In this document: positions 37,542 to 46,043 of the stretch, in pieces
Numbering within the stretch: the stretch's first letter is position 1
Layout: the number at the start of each line of letters is the position of its first letter
Source: Kaiparowitsia implicata GSE-PSE-MK54-09C
GTDB taxonomy: Bacteria > Cyanobacteriota > Cyanobacteriia > Elainellales > Elainellaceae
Direction of reading: 5' to 3'
NCBI GenBank assembly: GCA_019359435.1
Contig: JAHHHI010000082.1
Location: 19,139-83,138, forward strand
Length of the DNA stretch: 64,000 nucleotides
Position numbers and translations under genes: made by a program
The notes under the pieces: generated by a model
Told to the model about the DNA's origin: nothing
Databases searched by the model: none
The model's input: only the letters and a program-made list of their open reading frames with translations

Positions 37542-37763
37542 ATTTATACGGTGTAAGTTTTAACGTGTGAGTTTTAGCCAAAACCCCGCTCCGCTGGCTT
37601 TGAGGTCAGCCGCAACGCATGGGGATCTTTTATTTCTCAACTTAAGCGCATTTTAAGTGCATTGACTTAAACGCACCTAAACGCTTGGATCACTGTTGCC
37701 CTCTGGTTAGCGTTTATGCATCCCAAGTCCACACCAATGGGACGCCTTGGGATGGCCTCTTGA

Positions 37764-37877
37764 TTACTTCAAAACACCAAAGTAATACGCTGCCACCAAG
37801 AAGTTGCCTGCCAGCAGCAACAATCCCCAAAACGCACGGAAGGTATAGGGGGGCTTGCTCGTTTGTTTGGATGCCAT
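37764..37877 (-). CDS. psaX: photosystem I 4.8 kDa subunit PsaX
   Basis: A 37-residue single-span thylakoid protein. The PYTFRAFWGLLLLA segment and the LVAAYYFGVLK ending match PsaX of Thermosynechococcus closely, apart from a few substitutions and a one-residue longer N terminus. PsaX is a peripheral subunit of photosystem I that contacts chlorophyll and lipid, and it is present in only some cyanobacteria. I chose the ATG at 37877, as a 30-codon upstream extension has no PsaX similarity. The gene is alone, with about 120 bp to the exporter gene upstream. Confidence 0.9.
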   Translation of the reverse strand: MASKQTSKPPYTFRAFWGLLLLAGNFLVAAYYFGVLK

Positions 37878-37997
37878 AAACCTTAGTTCCCTCTCTGTCG
37901 AATCACGACGAACATTTGAGGTCATTATTAAACACAGCGGGGATCTTTTTACAAGATGTCGCAAAAATGCAACATTTCGATGAACAGCAGCCTGCGG

Positions 37998-40526
37998 CTA
38001 CACATTGGCCTGCTGCCGCTGGTAGAGCGACCAATAGAGCCCTGTCTGGTTCACCAATCCCTCATGGGTGCCCTGCTCCACAATCACACCCTTCTCCATC
38101 ACCAAAATGTGATCGGCGCGCTTTAGCGGCGCAAAGCGATGCGCGATTAAAAATAGCGTGCGCTGCTGTGACACCCGCTGCAAGTTTTGCAGCACCTGCT
38201 GCTCTGTTTCTGCATCCAAATTGCTGGTCGCCTCGTCCAAAATCAAGATGGGAGCCTGAGACAAAAACATCCGCGCTAGGGTGATGCGCTGCCGCTGCCC
38301 GCCCGAGAGCGCCGTGCCCCGCTCGCCCACGTTGGTGTCATAGCCCTGGGGCAAGTCGCAAATAAAGTCGTGGGCCACCGCCAATCGCGCCGCCTCCACC
38401 ACTTGCTCTGCTGTGACCTCGCTGTTGCCCAGGGTAATGTTTTCCAAAATGCTGCCGTTGAATAAAAAATCTTCTTGCAGCACCACGGCAATTTGCGGTC
38501 GCAGCGAGGAGAGATCGGCGCTTTTGATATCGAACCCATCAATTAAGATCCGCCCCGCTTCGGGTAAATAGAGCCGCTGAATCAGCTTGGAGAGCGTGCT
38601 TTTACCCGAGCCGCTGCGCCCCACAATGCCGACAAACATGCCCGGCTGCGCCTCAAACGACACGCCCCGCAAAATGGGCTCTTGCCCACTGTGATAGCGA
38701 AAGAAGACCTGATCGAACGTAACCTGCCCCTGCAGATTGGGCAGCGTGAGCCCGGTGCCCGGTTCGGCCTCGGGTGCCACGTTGAGGATATCGCCGATGC
38801 GGTCTACTGCGAGCAACACCTGCTGCACCGTTTGCCAGAGCTGCACCAGCCGCAGCAGTGGCCCCGTCACCCGCCCCGACAGCATTTGAAAGGCAATCAA
38901 CTGCCCGATGGTCAGGGTTTGGTTAATCACCAGCCGCGCCCCCACCCATAGAATTAACAGGGTGGACAGACTGGTGAGGAAATCGCCGAGGTGGTTGCTG
39001 ATGTTAGCAGTGGTGGTGGCGCGAAAGCCCGTGCGCACAAAGCGGGCATAGAGCCCTTCCCAGCGATCGCGCGCGGCAGGTTCTGCGGCATGGGCCTTAA
39101 CGGAGTGAATGCCCGTCATGGTTTCGACCAAAAATGCCTGACTGTCTGCGCTGCGGTTAAAGGTTTCATTCAGCCACAGGCGCAAAATGGGAGTGCTGAT
39201 CAGCGTTAACAGCGCAAATAGGGGCAGCACCGCTAGCGCGACCCCGGTGAGCGGCAGGTTGTAGTAGGCCATCATGCCGAGATACACAACCGAAAAAATG
39301 CTGTCGAGCACGACGGTTAGGGCGGTGCTGGTGAGGAACTGGCGGATTTCTTCGAGTTCTTGCACACGCGCCACGGTGTCGCCCACGCGCCGCGCCTCAA
39401 AGTAGGACAAGGGCAGCCGCATCAAATGGCGAAACAGTTGGGCAGACAGGGCCAGATCGAGTCGGTTGGTGGTGTGGGTAAAGATAAACAGCCGCAGGCT
39501 GCCGAGCGCCGCTTCAAAAACGGCAATGAGCAGTAGCCCAATCCCCATCACATCCAGCGTGGAGAGGTTTTCTTGCACCATCACCTTGTCGATGATCACT
39601 TGGGTGATGATGGGGGTGCCCAACCCCAACAGTTGTAAAGTAAACGACGCCAGCAGCACCTCGCTCAGCAGGCGGCGATAGGTCCACACGGCGGGCAAAA
39701 ACCATTTGAGGCTGAAGCGCTCTTGGGTTTGCACCAGTTCCACTTGCCACAGGGTGCCCTGCCACTGAGGTTCGATGAGCGATCGCCCCATTAGCTCACA
39801 GACACGGTCGGGCTGCAGCGGGTCGCCCACAATCAGGCGATCGCCCTTCATGCCATAGAGCACCACCCAGTGCTGGGGGCTCCACTGCATTAGCGCTGGA
39901 AACGGCATCTGTCGCAAGTCGTCCCATTGGGCGATCCGCAGTCGCCGCAGGTGCAGCCCCAGCTTTTCGCTAGCATCGCTCAGGTGGCGGGGCGTGGTGC
40001 CCCGCAGGTGTCGCTGCACCCGCTCTAGCGGCGCAGGCACTTCTAACATCTGGGTCAGCATGGTGAGGCAGGCGGCAGCGGTGGTCTCTGCACTGGCGCT
40101 GGCGATATGGGGATAGCCCGCAATGGGCTGGGGCGCTGGGGAGGGAGGAGATGAGAAGGGCGATCGCCCCTTCTCCCAAAACGCCTGCATCTGCGGCGAC
40201 TGCATCTCGTGCCACAGGGCACTAGGCCACTGCACCACCTGCACCGTCGCGCTGGCGGCTCGGGCCTTCCACCCAGGCGGCAGCAACAGCAACTCGCCAA
40301 ACCACTCTCCCGGCTGCAGCCGTCGCGCGTCTTCATCCGGCGCAACCAGCCGAACTGTCCCCGTCAGAATCACATACTGATGACCGGGCACTGCCGAGAG
40401 CCAAATTACCTCCCCTAACCGGTAAGACTGCACCACCGCTGTTTGAATTAGCGCATCGCGCTCAGCCACCGTGAGCAAGCTCAGTGGCGGGTCGTGCCAG
40501 GGCAAAGCAGAGAGATCATGGGGCAT
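37998..40526 (-). CDS. HlyB-like ABC exporter with cNMP-type domain and inactive C39 domain
   Basis: An 842-residue protein with four parts. These are a cyclic-nucleotide-binding-like beta-roll (about 15-118), a C39-like domain (about 135-250), the six-segment ABC membrane domain (about 270-560) and the ATPase (about 600-835; GRSGSGKST, LSGGQRQR, LDEATSNLD). In processing exporters the C39 Cys lies in DCGxAC. Here the aligned residues are TTAAAC, so Cys is replaced by Thr at 149, while His219 and Asp235 remain. As in HlyB, the domain probably binds the substrate rather than cuts it. A PpiC-type foldase lies upstream on the same strand. No HlyD gene is in the window. Confidence 0.88.
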   Translation of the reverse strand: MPHDLSALPWHDPPLSLLTVAERDALIQTAVVQSYRLGEVIWLSAVPGHQYVILTGTVRLVAPDEDARRLQPGEWFGELLLLPPGWKARAASATVQVVQWPSALWHEMQSPQMQAFWEKGRSPFSSPPSPAPQPIAGYPHIASASAETTAAACLTMLTQMLEVPAPLERVQRHLRGTTPRHLSDASEKLGLHLRRLRIAQWDDLRQMPFPALMQWSPQHWVVLYGMKGDRLIVGDPLQPDRVCELMGRSLIEPQWQGTLWQVELVQTQERFSLKWFLPAVWTYRRLLSEVLLASFTLQLLGLGTPIITQVIIDKVMVQENLSTLDVMGIGLLLIAVFEAALGSLRLFIFTHTTNRLDLALSAQLFRHLMRLPLSYFEARRVGDTVARVQELEEIRQFLTSTALTVVLDSIFSVVYLGMMAYYNLPLTGVALAVLPLFALLTLISTPILRLWLNETFNRSADSQAFLVETMTGIHSVKAHAAEPAARDRWEGLYARFVRTGFRATTTANISNHLGDFLTSLSTLLILWVGARLVINQTLTIGQLIAFQMLSGRVTGPLLRLVQLWQTVQQVLLAVDRIGDILNVAPEAEPGTGLTLPNLQGQVTFDQVFFRYHSGQEPILRGVSFEAQPGMFVGIVGRSGSGKSTLSKLIQRLYLPEAGRILIDGFDIKSADLSSLRPQIAVVLQEDFLFNGSILENITLGNSEVTAEQVVEAARLAVAHDFICDLPQGYDTNVGERGTALSGGQRQRITLARMFLSQAPILILDEATSNLDAETEQQVLQNLQRVSQQRTLFLIAHRFAPLKRADHILVMEKGVIVEQGTHEGLVNQTGLYWSLYQRQQANV

Positions 40527-40557
40527 GGGGCAGGGACAGAGTTCACCGTCGTTGCTT

Positions 40558-40568
40558 AGCTGTCTAAC
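40558..40568 (+). repeat. 11-bp direct repeat, left copy
   Basis: AGCTGTCTAAC recurs exactly at 41338-41348, and the two copies bracket the GIY-YIG gene. Confidence 0.55.
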
Positions 40569-40708
40569 GGTTCGCTTGAGCGGCTGCTAGTAGACTTGAA
40601 CTCAGCACCAAAATCTTTTGCCAGTCCGCTCCAACCGGGTTTATGTTAGACCGCAAGTGAATACTTAATCCACCAAGACTGATACGCTCTGCTAACAAAC
40701 AGAATCAC

Positions 40709-41215
40709 CTAATCTTTAAATCTCAATGGAGGGTTTGAATACCATTCATCTCCACCTCCATCTAGCTTGTAGTTCTGGTAATGAAGCTTAAACGCTGTTT
40801 CAAGCTTAGAGCCACCTAAAACGTAGCCAACCAGCTTAAGTCGTTTGGAATTTCCGGTCTGGAGTTTCTGCATTCGTACAGGAAGGCTAATGGTACGACC
40901 AATCTTGATATTGAAGGTCCCTTCCTCTGCCAAGAAGTAAATGAGACCATCCTTATGGTCTGGGACTTGATTCAGATCACAGCATCGATTGATCTTAGGA
41001 ATCGGAATTAATGATTCGAGAATACGATTATCTTCCCTTAATAACGTATTCTCAGATGACAGAACTGCAACCTCTTGTCTCAGTTCACGGTTTTCTTTTT
41101 TGACTTCGCGGATCACCTTCCAAGGATTTCTGTATTTCCGCCTTGGCTGGTGGAGAGAATTTGCAAAGTTGCCTGACTCTAGAAATGAAGCCTTTCCCTG
41201 CCCAGTTTTATCCAT
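40709..41215 (-). CDS. GIY-YIG nuclease family protein (T5orf172/MUG113-like)
   Basis: A 168-residue protein. Residues about 33-68 form a coiled coil (REVKKENRELRQEVAVLSS), and 89-160 a GIY-YIG-type domain. That domain has the motif IYFL at 92-95, IKIGRT at 103-108, Arg114, Glu139, His145 and EWY at 157-159. Such domains are common in phage and mobile-element proteins and may cut or nick DNA. The gene is AT-richer than both neighbours and splits an exporter/foldase pair. It is flanked by an 11-bp direct repeat, so I infer insertion. Confidence 0.75.
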   Translation of the reverse strand: MDKTGQGKASFLESGNFANSLHQPRRKYRNPWKVIREVKKENRELRQEVAVLSSENTLLREDNRILESLIPIPKINRCCDLNQVPDHKDGLIYFLAEEGTFNIKIGRTISLPVRMQKLQTGNSKRLKLVGYVLGGSKLETAFKLHYQNYKLDGGGDEWYSNPPLRFKD

Positions 41216-41337
41216 ACTATGTATATTTCAGTAGATAAATTTTTAATAAGGTAGCACAAAACCGCCATCACCTAGTGGAGATCAAAGAGATCCCTTTGCA
41301 GCCTAGCTACGGCTCCTGTCCTTCCCAAGCAAGATTC

Positions 41338-41348
41338 AGCTGTCTAAC
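41338..41348 (+). repeat. 11-bp direct repeat, right copy
   Basis: Exact copy of AGCTGTCTAAC at 40558-40568. The 769 bp between the two copies hold the GIY-YIG gene and little else. Confidence 0.55.
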
Positions 41349-41372
41349 ATGGGGAAGCTAAAGGCGAAGCAG

Positions 41373-41396
41373 CGCCTAGAGGAGGCGTTTTTTTTT
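41373..41396 (+). terminator. hairpin with T9 run
   Basis: CGCCT (41373-41377) and AGGCG (41383-41387) flank a 5-nt loop, followed by nine T. The form is that of a plus-strand intrinsic terminator, although no plus-strand gene precedes it. It may be a relic of the inserted segment. Confidence 0.4.
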
Positions 41397-41521
41397 AAAT
41401 AAAGCAAAAAGCAACCATGAAAGCAAAAAGCAACCATGCCTAAAAAACAGAACTAGCTCAACAGGTAAGGTCGTGAGTCCCTTGCACCGGGCTGGGGGGT
41501 GAGGGAACAGGATCGAGACGG

Positions 41522-42298
41522 TTACAGAATTAAATTTGACTTTTGCTCAACTTGGAACCGCACATCGAGCTGCTTCATTTGTTCCGTCAGCCACAGTTCA
41601 AACAGCTCATCTTCTAGCACGTGGCGCACCTGCTCGTCCTCTAGGCTGGCGGGCAGCACCGCATCCAACCGAAACAGCCCCCATCGGCCCTCCATATTGA
41701 CGGGGCCAACCACATCTCCCGGAGAGGCCACATCCAGCTTGGCACGCAGCTCATCCGGCATTGAGCCTCGGCTGACGGGGCCAACCATGCCATTGGCAAT
41801 GCGGTCTTCAGTGATGGAATACTCTCGCGCCATGGCCTCAAATGATGCACCTTCGGCCAGTTGGCGGTTCAGCTCATCGGCTAAGTCTTCCCCATCCACC
41901 ACAATGCGCGATAGCACGAGCCGATCCAAAAATAGCTTGCGCTCAATAAACCAGCTTTGCAAATTCGGTTGCACGATGGAGGTGCGTAGTTGCTCCGCCT
42001 GCATCCCCGCTTGCATCTGCTGCCGAAAGGCCTCTAGCGTTAGCCCGTTGCTGGCGAGCCAGGCCTCAAACTGAGCGGCGTCGGTCAACTGCTGCTGCTG
42101 CCGAAATTGAGCGATCACAGTCTGCACTTGCAAATCGCTCACCTGGTACTGGGGATCTTTTAGCGCCCGTTCCACTAGGTATTGCCGCACAATATCCGCG
42201 ACAAAGGCTTCGAGTTTGCCGCTGTCATTGAGGTATTGCAAAACCTGAGCCACGCTGATGGGCTGCTGATCGATAAGCAAAAAGGGGGCAGAAGTCAT
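41522..42298 (-). CDS. PpiC-type peptidylprolyl isomerase / SurA-like foldase
   Basis: A 258-residue protein. A helical SurA-N-like part (about 1-120) is followed by a parvulin-like PpiC domain (about 125-225; EGASFEAMAREYS, then GMVGPVSRGSMPDEL, then VVGPVNMEGRWGLFRLD). No signal peptide is visible, so it is probably cytoplasmic. In cyanobacteria genes of this type are often next to HlyB-like exporters, and I infer that it helps deliver exported polypeptides. The exporter gene is about 1 kb downstream, beyond the inserted GIY-YIG gene. Confidence 0.8.
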   Translation of the reverse strand: MTSAPFLLIDQQPISVAQVLQYLNDSGKLEAFVADIVRQYLVERALKDPQYQVSDLQVQTVIAQFRQQQQLTDAAQFEAWLASNGLTLEAFRQQMQAGMQAEQLRTSIVQPNLQSWFIERKLFLDRLVLSRIVVDGEDLADELNRQLAEGASFEAMAREYSITEDRIANGMVGPVSRGSMPDELRAKLDVASPGDVVGPVNMEGRWGLFRLDAVLPASLEDEQVRHVLEDELFELWLTEQMKQLDVRFQVEQKSNLIL

Positions 42299-42544
42299 GG
42301 CTGCAGGGGATGCTCCAGTCGTGAATGAGGGTTAAGCCGGGGGTTCCCCATTGGGGAAATGGCGCAGGAATTTGGGGCGGGCTCTCGCGTGGACGGGTGG
42401 CTGAGGCTGCTGGGGTACCATTAGGGTGCGATCGCCCGACGCAATGCCCGCGCAAAAAATCCCTCTCTAAATGTATCGGCTATCTGTTCGATATGATCTG
42501 TTCGATATGATTAGAGCGTCTGTTTAGAGGCAACTGCAACCAGC

Positions 42545-43954
42545 ATGGATCTAACCGATTTGGCCTTTACCCCAGCGCTTGACCAGGCGCGGCTGGTTCG
42601 CCAGAAACAGGTGTCGCCCCTAGAACTGACAGAGCTATACCTAGAGCGCATTGACCAGCTGAATCCCCGTCTGGGCAGCTACTTTACGGTGCTGGGCGAC
42701 CAAGCTCGCGCTGATGCCGCTGCGAAAACCGAGCGGCTGATGCAGGGTGATGAGGAGCCGCTGCCGCCGTTTTTTGGCGTGCCGATCTCGATTAAAGATT
42801 TAACGCCCTTGGCTGGAGTGCCCTGCACCTATGGAATTTGGGCCTTGCGCGATCGCCTAGCCGATGCGTCCGCTGGGGTGGTTGAGCGAATTCAGCAGGC
42901 GGGATTTGTGATTCTCGGCAAAACCGCCACCTCCGAGCTGGGCGCTGCGCCCTATACCGAACCTCGGGGCTTTCCACCCGCTCGAAACCCGTGGAATGTG
43001 GACTATACGCCCGGCGGCTCTAGTGGCGGCGCAGCGGCGGCAGTGGCGGCGGGGCTGTGTGCCGTGGCGCAGGGGTCGGATGGCGGTGGGTCAATTCGCG
43101 GCCCAGCCTCGTGCTGCGGGCTGGTGGGCATCAAGCCCTCGCGAGGGCGCGTTTCCCATGCGCCAGTCGGAGACAAGCTCAGCGGGTTAGCCACCGATGG
43201 CCCTCTGGCTCGCACCGTGGCCGATGCGGCGGCCCTGCTGGATGTGATGGCGGGGCCTGTTCTGGGCGATCCCTACTGGCTGCCCTTACCCGAGCGACCG
43301 TTTCTGGAGGCGACTCAGGCGTCTCTCAAACCGCTGCGAATTGGCTACATTACCCACTTTGCGCCCCTCGGCGACTGCGACCCCCCCTGCACTCAAGCGG
43401 TAATGGAAACGGTGCAGCGGTTGGAAGACATGGGGCACCGCGCCGAGCCGGTCGATCTTGACTTTACTGATTTGGTGGAGCCGCTGATCACGGTATGGCA
43501 GGCGGGGGTAGATATGGGGGTGCCCTGGGTGGTGATGGGGCGGCTGAATCGCTGGCTGTTGCGGCGATCGCGCCGCAATTCGGGTGGGGCATACCTGCGC
43601 GCCGTGATGCAGGTGCAGGCCTTTGCCCGCACGCTGGTGGTAAAAACCCAGCCCTACGATGTGCTTGTGCTGCCCGTTTACATGCATCCCACAATTCGCA
43701 TTGGGGAATGGTCGCGCCTGCGGACGGGGCAGTTGTTTGAAAATATTGTGCGCTGGGTCGCGCCCTGTCCCCCGTTTAATGCCACAGGTCAACCGGCGAT
43801 CGCCCTCCCGACGGGGTTCACGCCAAACGGCCTGCCCATTGGGGTGCAGCTTGTGGGCCAGCCCACCGACGAGCAAACGCTGATCACCCTGGCCGCTCAC
43901 CTCGAAGCCGCCTACCCCTGGAGTCACCACCGCCCCTCTCTAGTGCAGCCGTGA
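42545..43954 (+). CDS. amidase signature family enzyme
   Basis: A 469-residue amidohydrolase with the Ser-cisSer-Lys triad: Lys84 (SIKD), Ser159 (in GGSSGG) and Ser183 (GGGSIRGPA). It resembles GatA, but the surrounding residues and the lack of gatB/gatC make it more likely a general amidase acting on small amides. It starts at an ATG 40 bp after a pair of repeated GTTCGATATGAT words (42486-42508), which may mark its promoter. Confidence 0.85.
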   Translation: MDLTDLAFTPALDQARLVRQKQVSPLELTELYLERIDQLNPRLGSYFTVLGDQARADAAAKTERLMQGDEEPLPPFFGVPISIKDLTPLAGVPCTYGIWALRDRLADASAGVVERIQQAGFVILGKTATSELGAAPYTEPRGFPPARNPWNVDYTPGGSSGGAAAAVAAGLCAVAQGSDGGGSIRGPASCCGLVGIKPSRGRVSHAPVGDKLSGLATDGPLARTVADAAALLDVMAGPVLGDPYWLPLPERPFLEATQASLKPLRIGYITHFAPLGDCDPPCTQAVMETVQRLEDMGHRAEPVDLDFTDLVEPLITVWQAGVDMGVPWVVMGRLNRWLLRRSRRNSGGAYLRAVMQVQAFARTLVVKTQPYDVLVLPVYMHPTIRIGEWSRLRTGQLFENIVRWVAPCPPFNATGQPAIALPTGFTPNGLPIGVQLVGQPTDEQTLITLAAHLEAAYPWSHHRPSLVQP

Positions 43955-44048
43955 TGAGGTATGGGCTAACTGGATTAGCGAAGCATGGAGACAAGGCGTG
44001 CGCCATCGCAAGCCCTGCTCAATGCTCCGCTCTCGGCTGAATGATGGA

Positions 44049-44264
44049 CTAGGCGCGGGGCGATCGCACCAACACCGTCATGTACTGCCCGTCTATAAAC
44101 GGCGCGGGAATAATCGGCGTAAACTGCGCTCGATCCGTCGCCACCTTTTTCACATACAGCTCGTTCATCAAATGGATCACTTGGTCTCGTGTGCCGATGA
44201 TCCAAATTTGCGCGTTGCCCTCGCCCTGGTGCGATCGCACCAGCGCCTTAATCTCTGAACTCAT
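44049..44264 (-). CDS. small conserved hypothetical protein
   Basis: A 71-residue protein (SSEIKALVRSHQGEGNAQIW, then IIGTRDQVIHLMNELYVKK) with mixed alpha/beta character and no membrane segment. The short core resembles a family of small cyanobacterial proteins of unknown function that I cannot name. The start at 44264 is chosen over an extension to 44363 because the extra residues look like noncoding leader. A hairpin (44366-44394, CCTGGCTCCTG/CAGGAGTCAGG) lies in the leader. Confidence 0.55.
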   Translation of the reverse strand: MSSEIKALVRSHQGEGNAQIWIIGTRDQVIHLMNELYVKKVATDRAQFTPIIPAPFIDGQYMTVLVRSPRA

Positions 44265-44844
44265 GGGTTTTACCTCGCTAATGAGATGTGTCGAAGAAAC
44301 GCGCCTGGGGCGTGGTTGACCCAACCACTTGTCAGCATTAGCGAGGCGCTTGATAATCATCAAAGCCTGGCTCCTGCCTTCGCCAGGAGTCAGGTCAGCT
44401 GGTTAGTGAGTGTTCGCACCACTCCTAATCAGCGCCCAAAACCCCAAGCGCGCGTTTAACATGTCACCGGAATCCGATTCCGGTATCGCAAAGAATAAAC
44501 CAACCCGTCAGAGAAAACAAGTGCTTTCCTCTACATTTTGTGACGCCACCCCACCGTGCCCACACAGGTGGCACCAGTAGATACTGCACAACCTCAGAAG
44601 CGAAGGTAGTATCCAGCAATTCGACGGATAAGTACCCCGTTCTTCAGGATTGACCATCAGATTTGCTGGATAGCACTCCAAGGTCTCAGACTTATCCAGC
44701 AACTGTTCTGTTTAATCCCCTGAAAACTGGGCAATGCCTGTAGATCTGCTAGATAATGCTTGACAAAGGGGTCTTATCCGGCGGATCTGACGCTTAGTGC
44801 ATAGTTTAAGTTGTCGTGTCATACATTATTTTGTCTGGGAATAT
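44265..44844. other. left flank of accessory island with repeated TATCCAGCAA motif
   Basis: No confident gene. TATCCAGCAA occurs at 44610-44619 and 44693-44702 and, inverted, at 44663-44672. Related forms lie near 44748. A palindrome ACCGGAATCCGATTCCGGT is at 44466-44484. The spacing and orientation suggest binding sites for a regulator or recombinase upstream of the DUF4393 gene. Confidence 0.5.
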
Positions 44845-45513
44845 ATGGCTGAAGATAGAAGCCTTGATATTGTCGGCATCGGAAAGCTTGCCGAAGCTAT
44901 TCCTGAGCAGGCATGGACATCGATAGTAAATACAGCTTGTATCACTTTCAAGCAGTTGATCTCACCGCTTACGGCAATTACAAGTGGCACTGGACGATTG
45001 ATTGAAGCAAGGTTCGACCGATTAGTGGATGCGGAAAAAGTCATTGCATCTCAAATCTTGTCTCGTGCTGCTGATAAAGCATCAAATAGCAGTCGAAAGC
45101 GGAAAAATAAACCGAAACCCTCAATTATATTAAAAGTCATAGAAAATTCATCCAGTGAGGTTGATACGACGCTGCAGGAGCTGTGGACAAATTTAGTTGC
45201 CAATGAATTGGTTGATGGTTCTGTTCATCCAGAATTCATTCGAATTTTATCCCGGCTAAGTGCTGCCGATGCCCAAAGATTAATAGAGGTAGCCCAAAAG
45301 TCTGAACCAAATTTCTCAATTAAATTAGCCTTAGAAATCCTTAATTTGTTAAGTATGAGAATTCCCCTAATTGAATATGAACCCACAAATTTCATTAATG
45401 CTCACTTGTCAAATTTAGACTTGATCAAGCAATCAGACGGTATTTGGAACCTGACTGTTATAGGCAGAGCATTTCTTGAAGCTGTAAGTGACCCATCTAT
45501 AGAAGCGACTTAG
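44845..45513 (+). CDS. DUF4393 (Abi-alpha-like) protein
   Basis: A 222-residue protein. A hydrophobic helix at about 20-60 (TSIVNTACITFKQLISPLTA) is followed by a charged segment (SRKRKNKPKP) and a helical domain at about 100-160 (DTTLQELWTNLVANELVDG, then HPEFIRILSRLSAADAQRL). This layout matches DUF4393, also called Abi-alpha, a domain linked to abortive infection and other defence loci. The start at 44845 (MAEDRS) is preferred over an upstream frame. The gene is AT-rich and lies 86 bp before the EACC1-like gene, in the same direction. Confidence 0.7.
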   Translation: MAEDRSLDIVGIGKLAEAIPEQAWTSIVNTACITFKQLISPLTAITSGTGRLIEARFDRLVDAEKVIASQILSRAADKASNSSRKRKNKPKPSIILKVIENSSSEVDTTLQELWTNLVANELVDGSVHPEFIRILSRLSAADAQRLIEVAQKSEPNFSIKLALEILNLLSMRIPLIEYEPTNFINAHLSNLDLIKQSDGIWNLTVIGRAFLEAVSDPSIEAT

Positions 45514-45599
45514 CAACGCCCCTCTTACAAAAGTAGTGGACTACTTCTGCTTAAATAACTATGATGACCTGAGAATTAATCAATTTGTTACCAGTTGCC

Positions 45600-46025
45600 A
45601 TGCCTAAATCATGTCCCGTTTTCATTGACTTCAGCGAAGCAGGTCTAGAGCTAGATCGCGCTGAGCTAGAGAGCCTTTTGCTGACCATCGCCGACGAAAT
45701 GGAGTCTGGCGATCTGGTGCAGTCTGCCCGTCTGGCTCGTGATGAAGAAATCCCAGAAGCGGCTAAATCGGGAGCGGCGGCGTTTCTCATCGGCATGCTG
45801 ACCACTGAGATAAACCCTGAGAACCTAGGCAAGGTGATGAATTATCTAGGGAACCTGTACTTTGGCAAAACCCTAGTTCTGTCTGGCGAAATGGATGGCA
45901 TGACCTACAACATTGAGTATCGCAATAAACAAGAGTTGGATCAGGCTGTGGATATGATCGAGCGGTTAGCAAACTTGCGGGTTAAGATACGGGAGCAGCA
46001 GACTACGCCTGACAATCAGCCATAG
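45600..46025 (+). CDS. EACC1-like effector-associated small protein
   Basis: A 141-residue protein. A possible helix pair (residues about 15-50) is followed by a Gly/Ala-rich hydrophobic stretch (KSGAAAFLIGMLTTEINPEN) and a beta-rich end (TLVLSGEMDGMTYNIEYR, then a helix ending in LANLRVKIRE). This matches the description of EACC1, the small constant component encoded next to caspase, trypsin or other effectors in NTP-regulated bacterial conflict systems. The caspase gene follows after 18 bp, so both are on one mRNA. The family call rests on pattern and context and is not search-proven. Confidence 0.65.
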   Translation: MPKSCPVFIDFSEAGLELDRAELESLLLTIADEMESGDLVQSARLARDEEIPEAAKSGAAAFLIGMLTTEINPENLGKVMNYLGNLYFGKTLVLSGEMDGMTYNIEYRNKQELDQAVDMIERLANLRVKIREQQTTPDNQP

Positions 46026-46043
46026 CAGTCTAAGTTCAGCCTT

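Larger units (their letters stand above)
41216..41521. other. intergenic region between GIY-YIG gene and ppiC-type gene
   Basis: No gene. It contains the second 11-bp direct repeat (41338-41348), a hairpin with T run (41373-41396) and two adjacent copies of AAAGCAAAAAGCAACCATG (41402-41439). Confidence 0.6.

Noticed and set aside
43286..43930. 214-codon minus-strand frame
   Set aside because: It is antisense to the amidase gene, with no recognisable domain.
44508..44702. 64-codon minus-strand frame with TTG start
   Set aside because: Its composition, rich in Cys, Trp and Ser, and its overlap with the TATCCAGCAA motifs suggest noncoding sequence.
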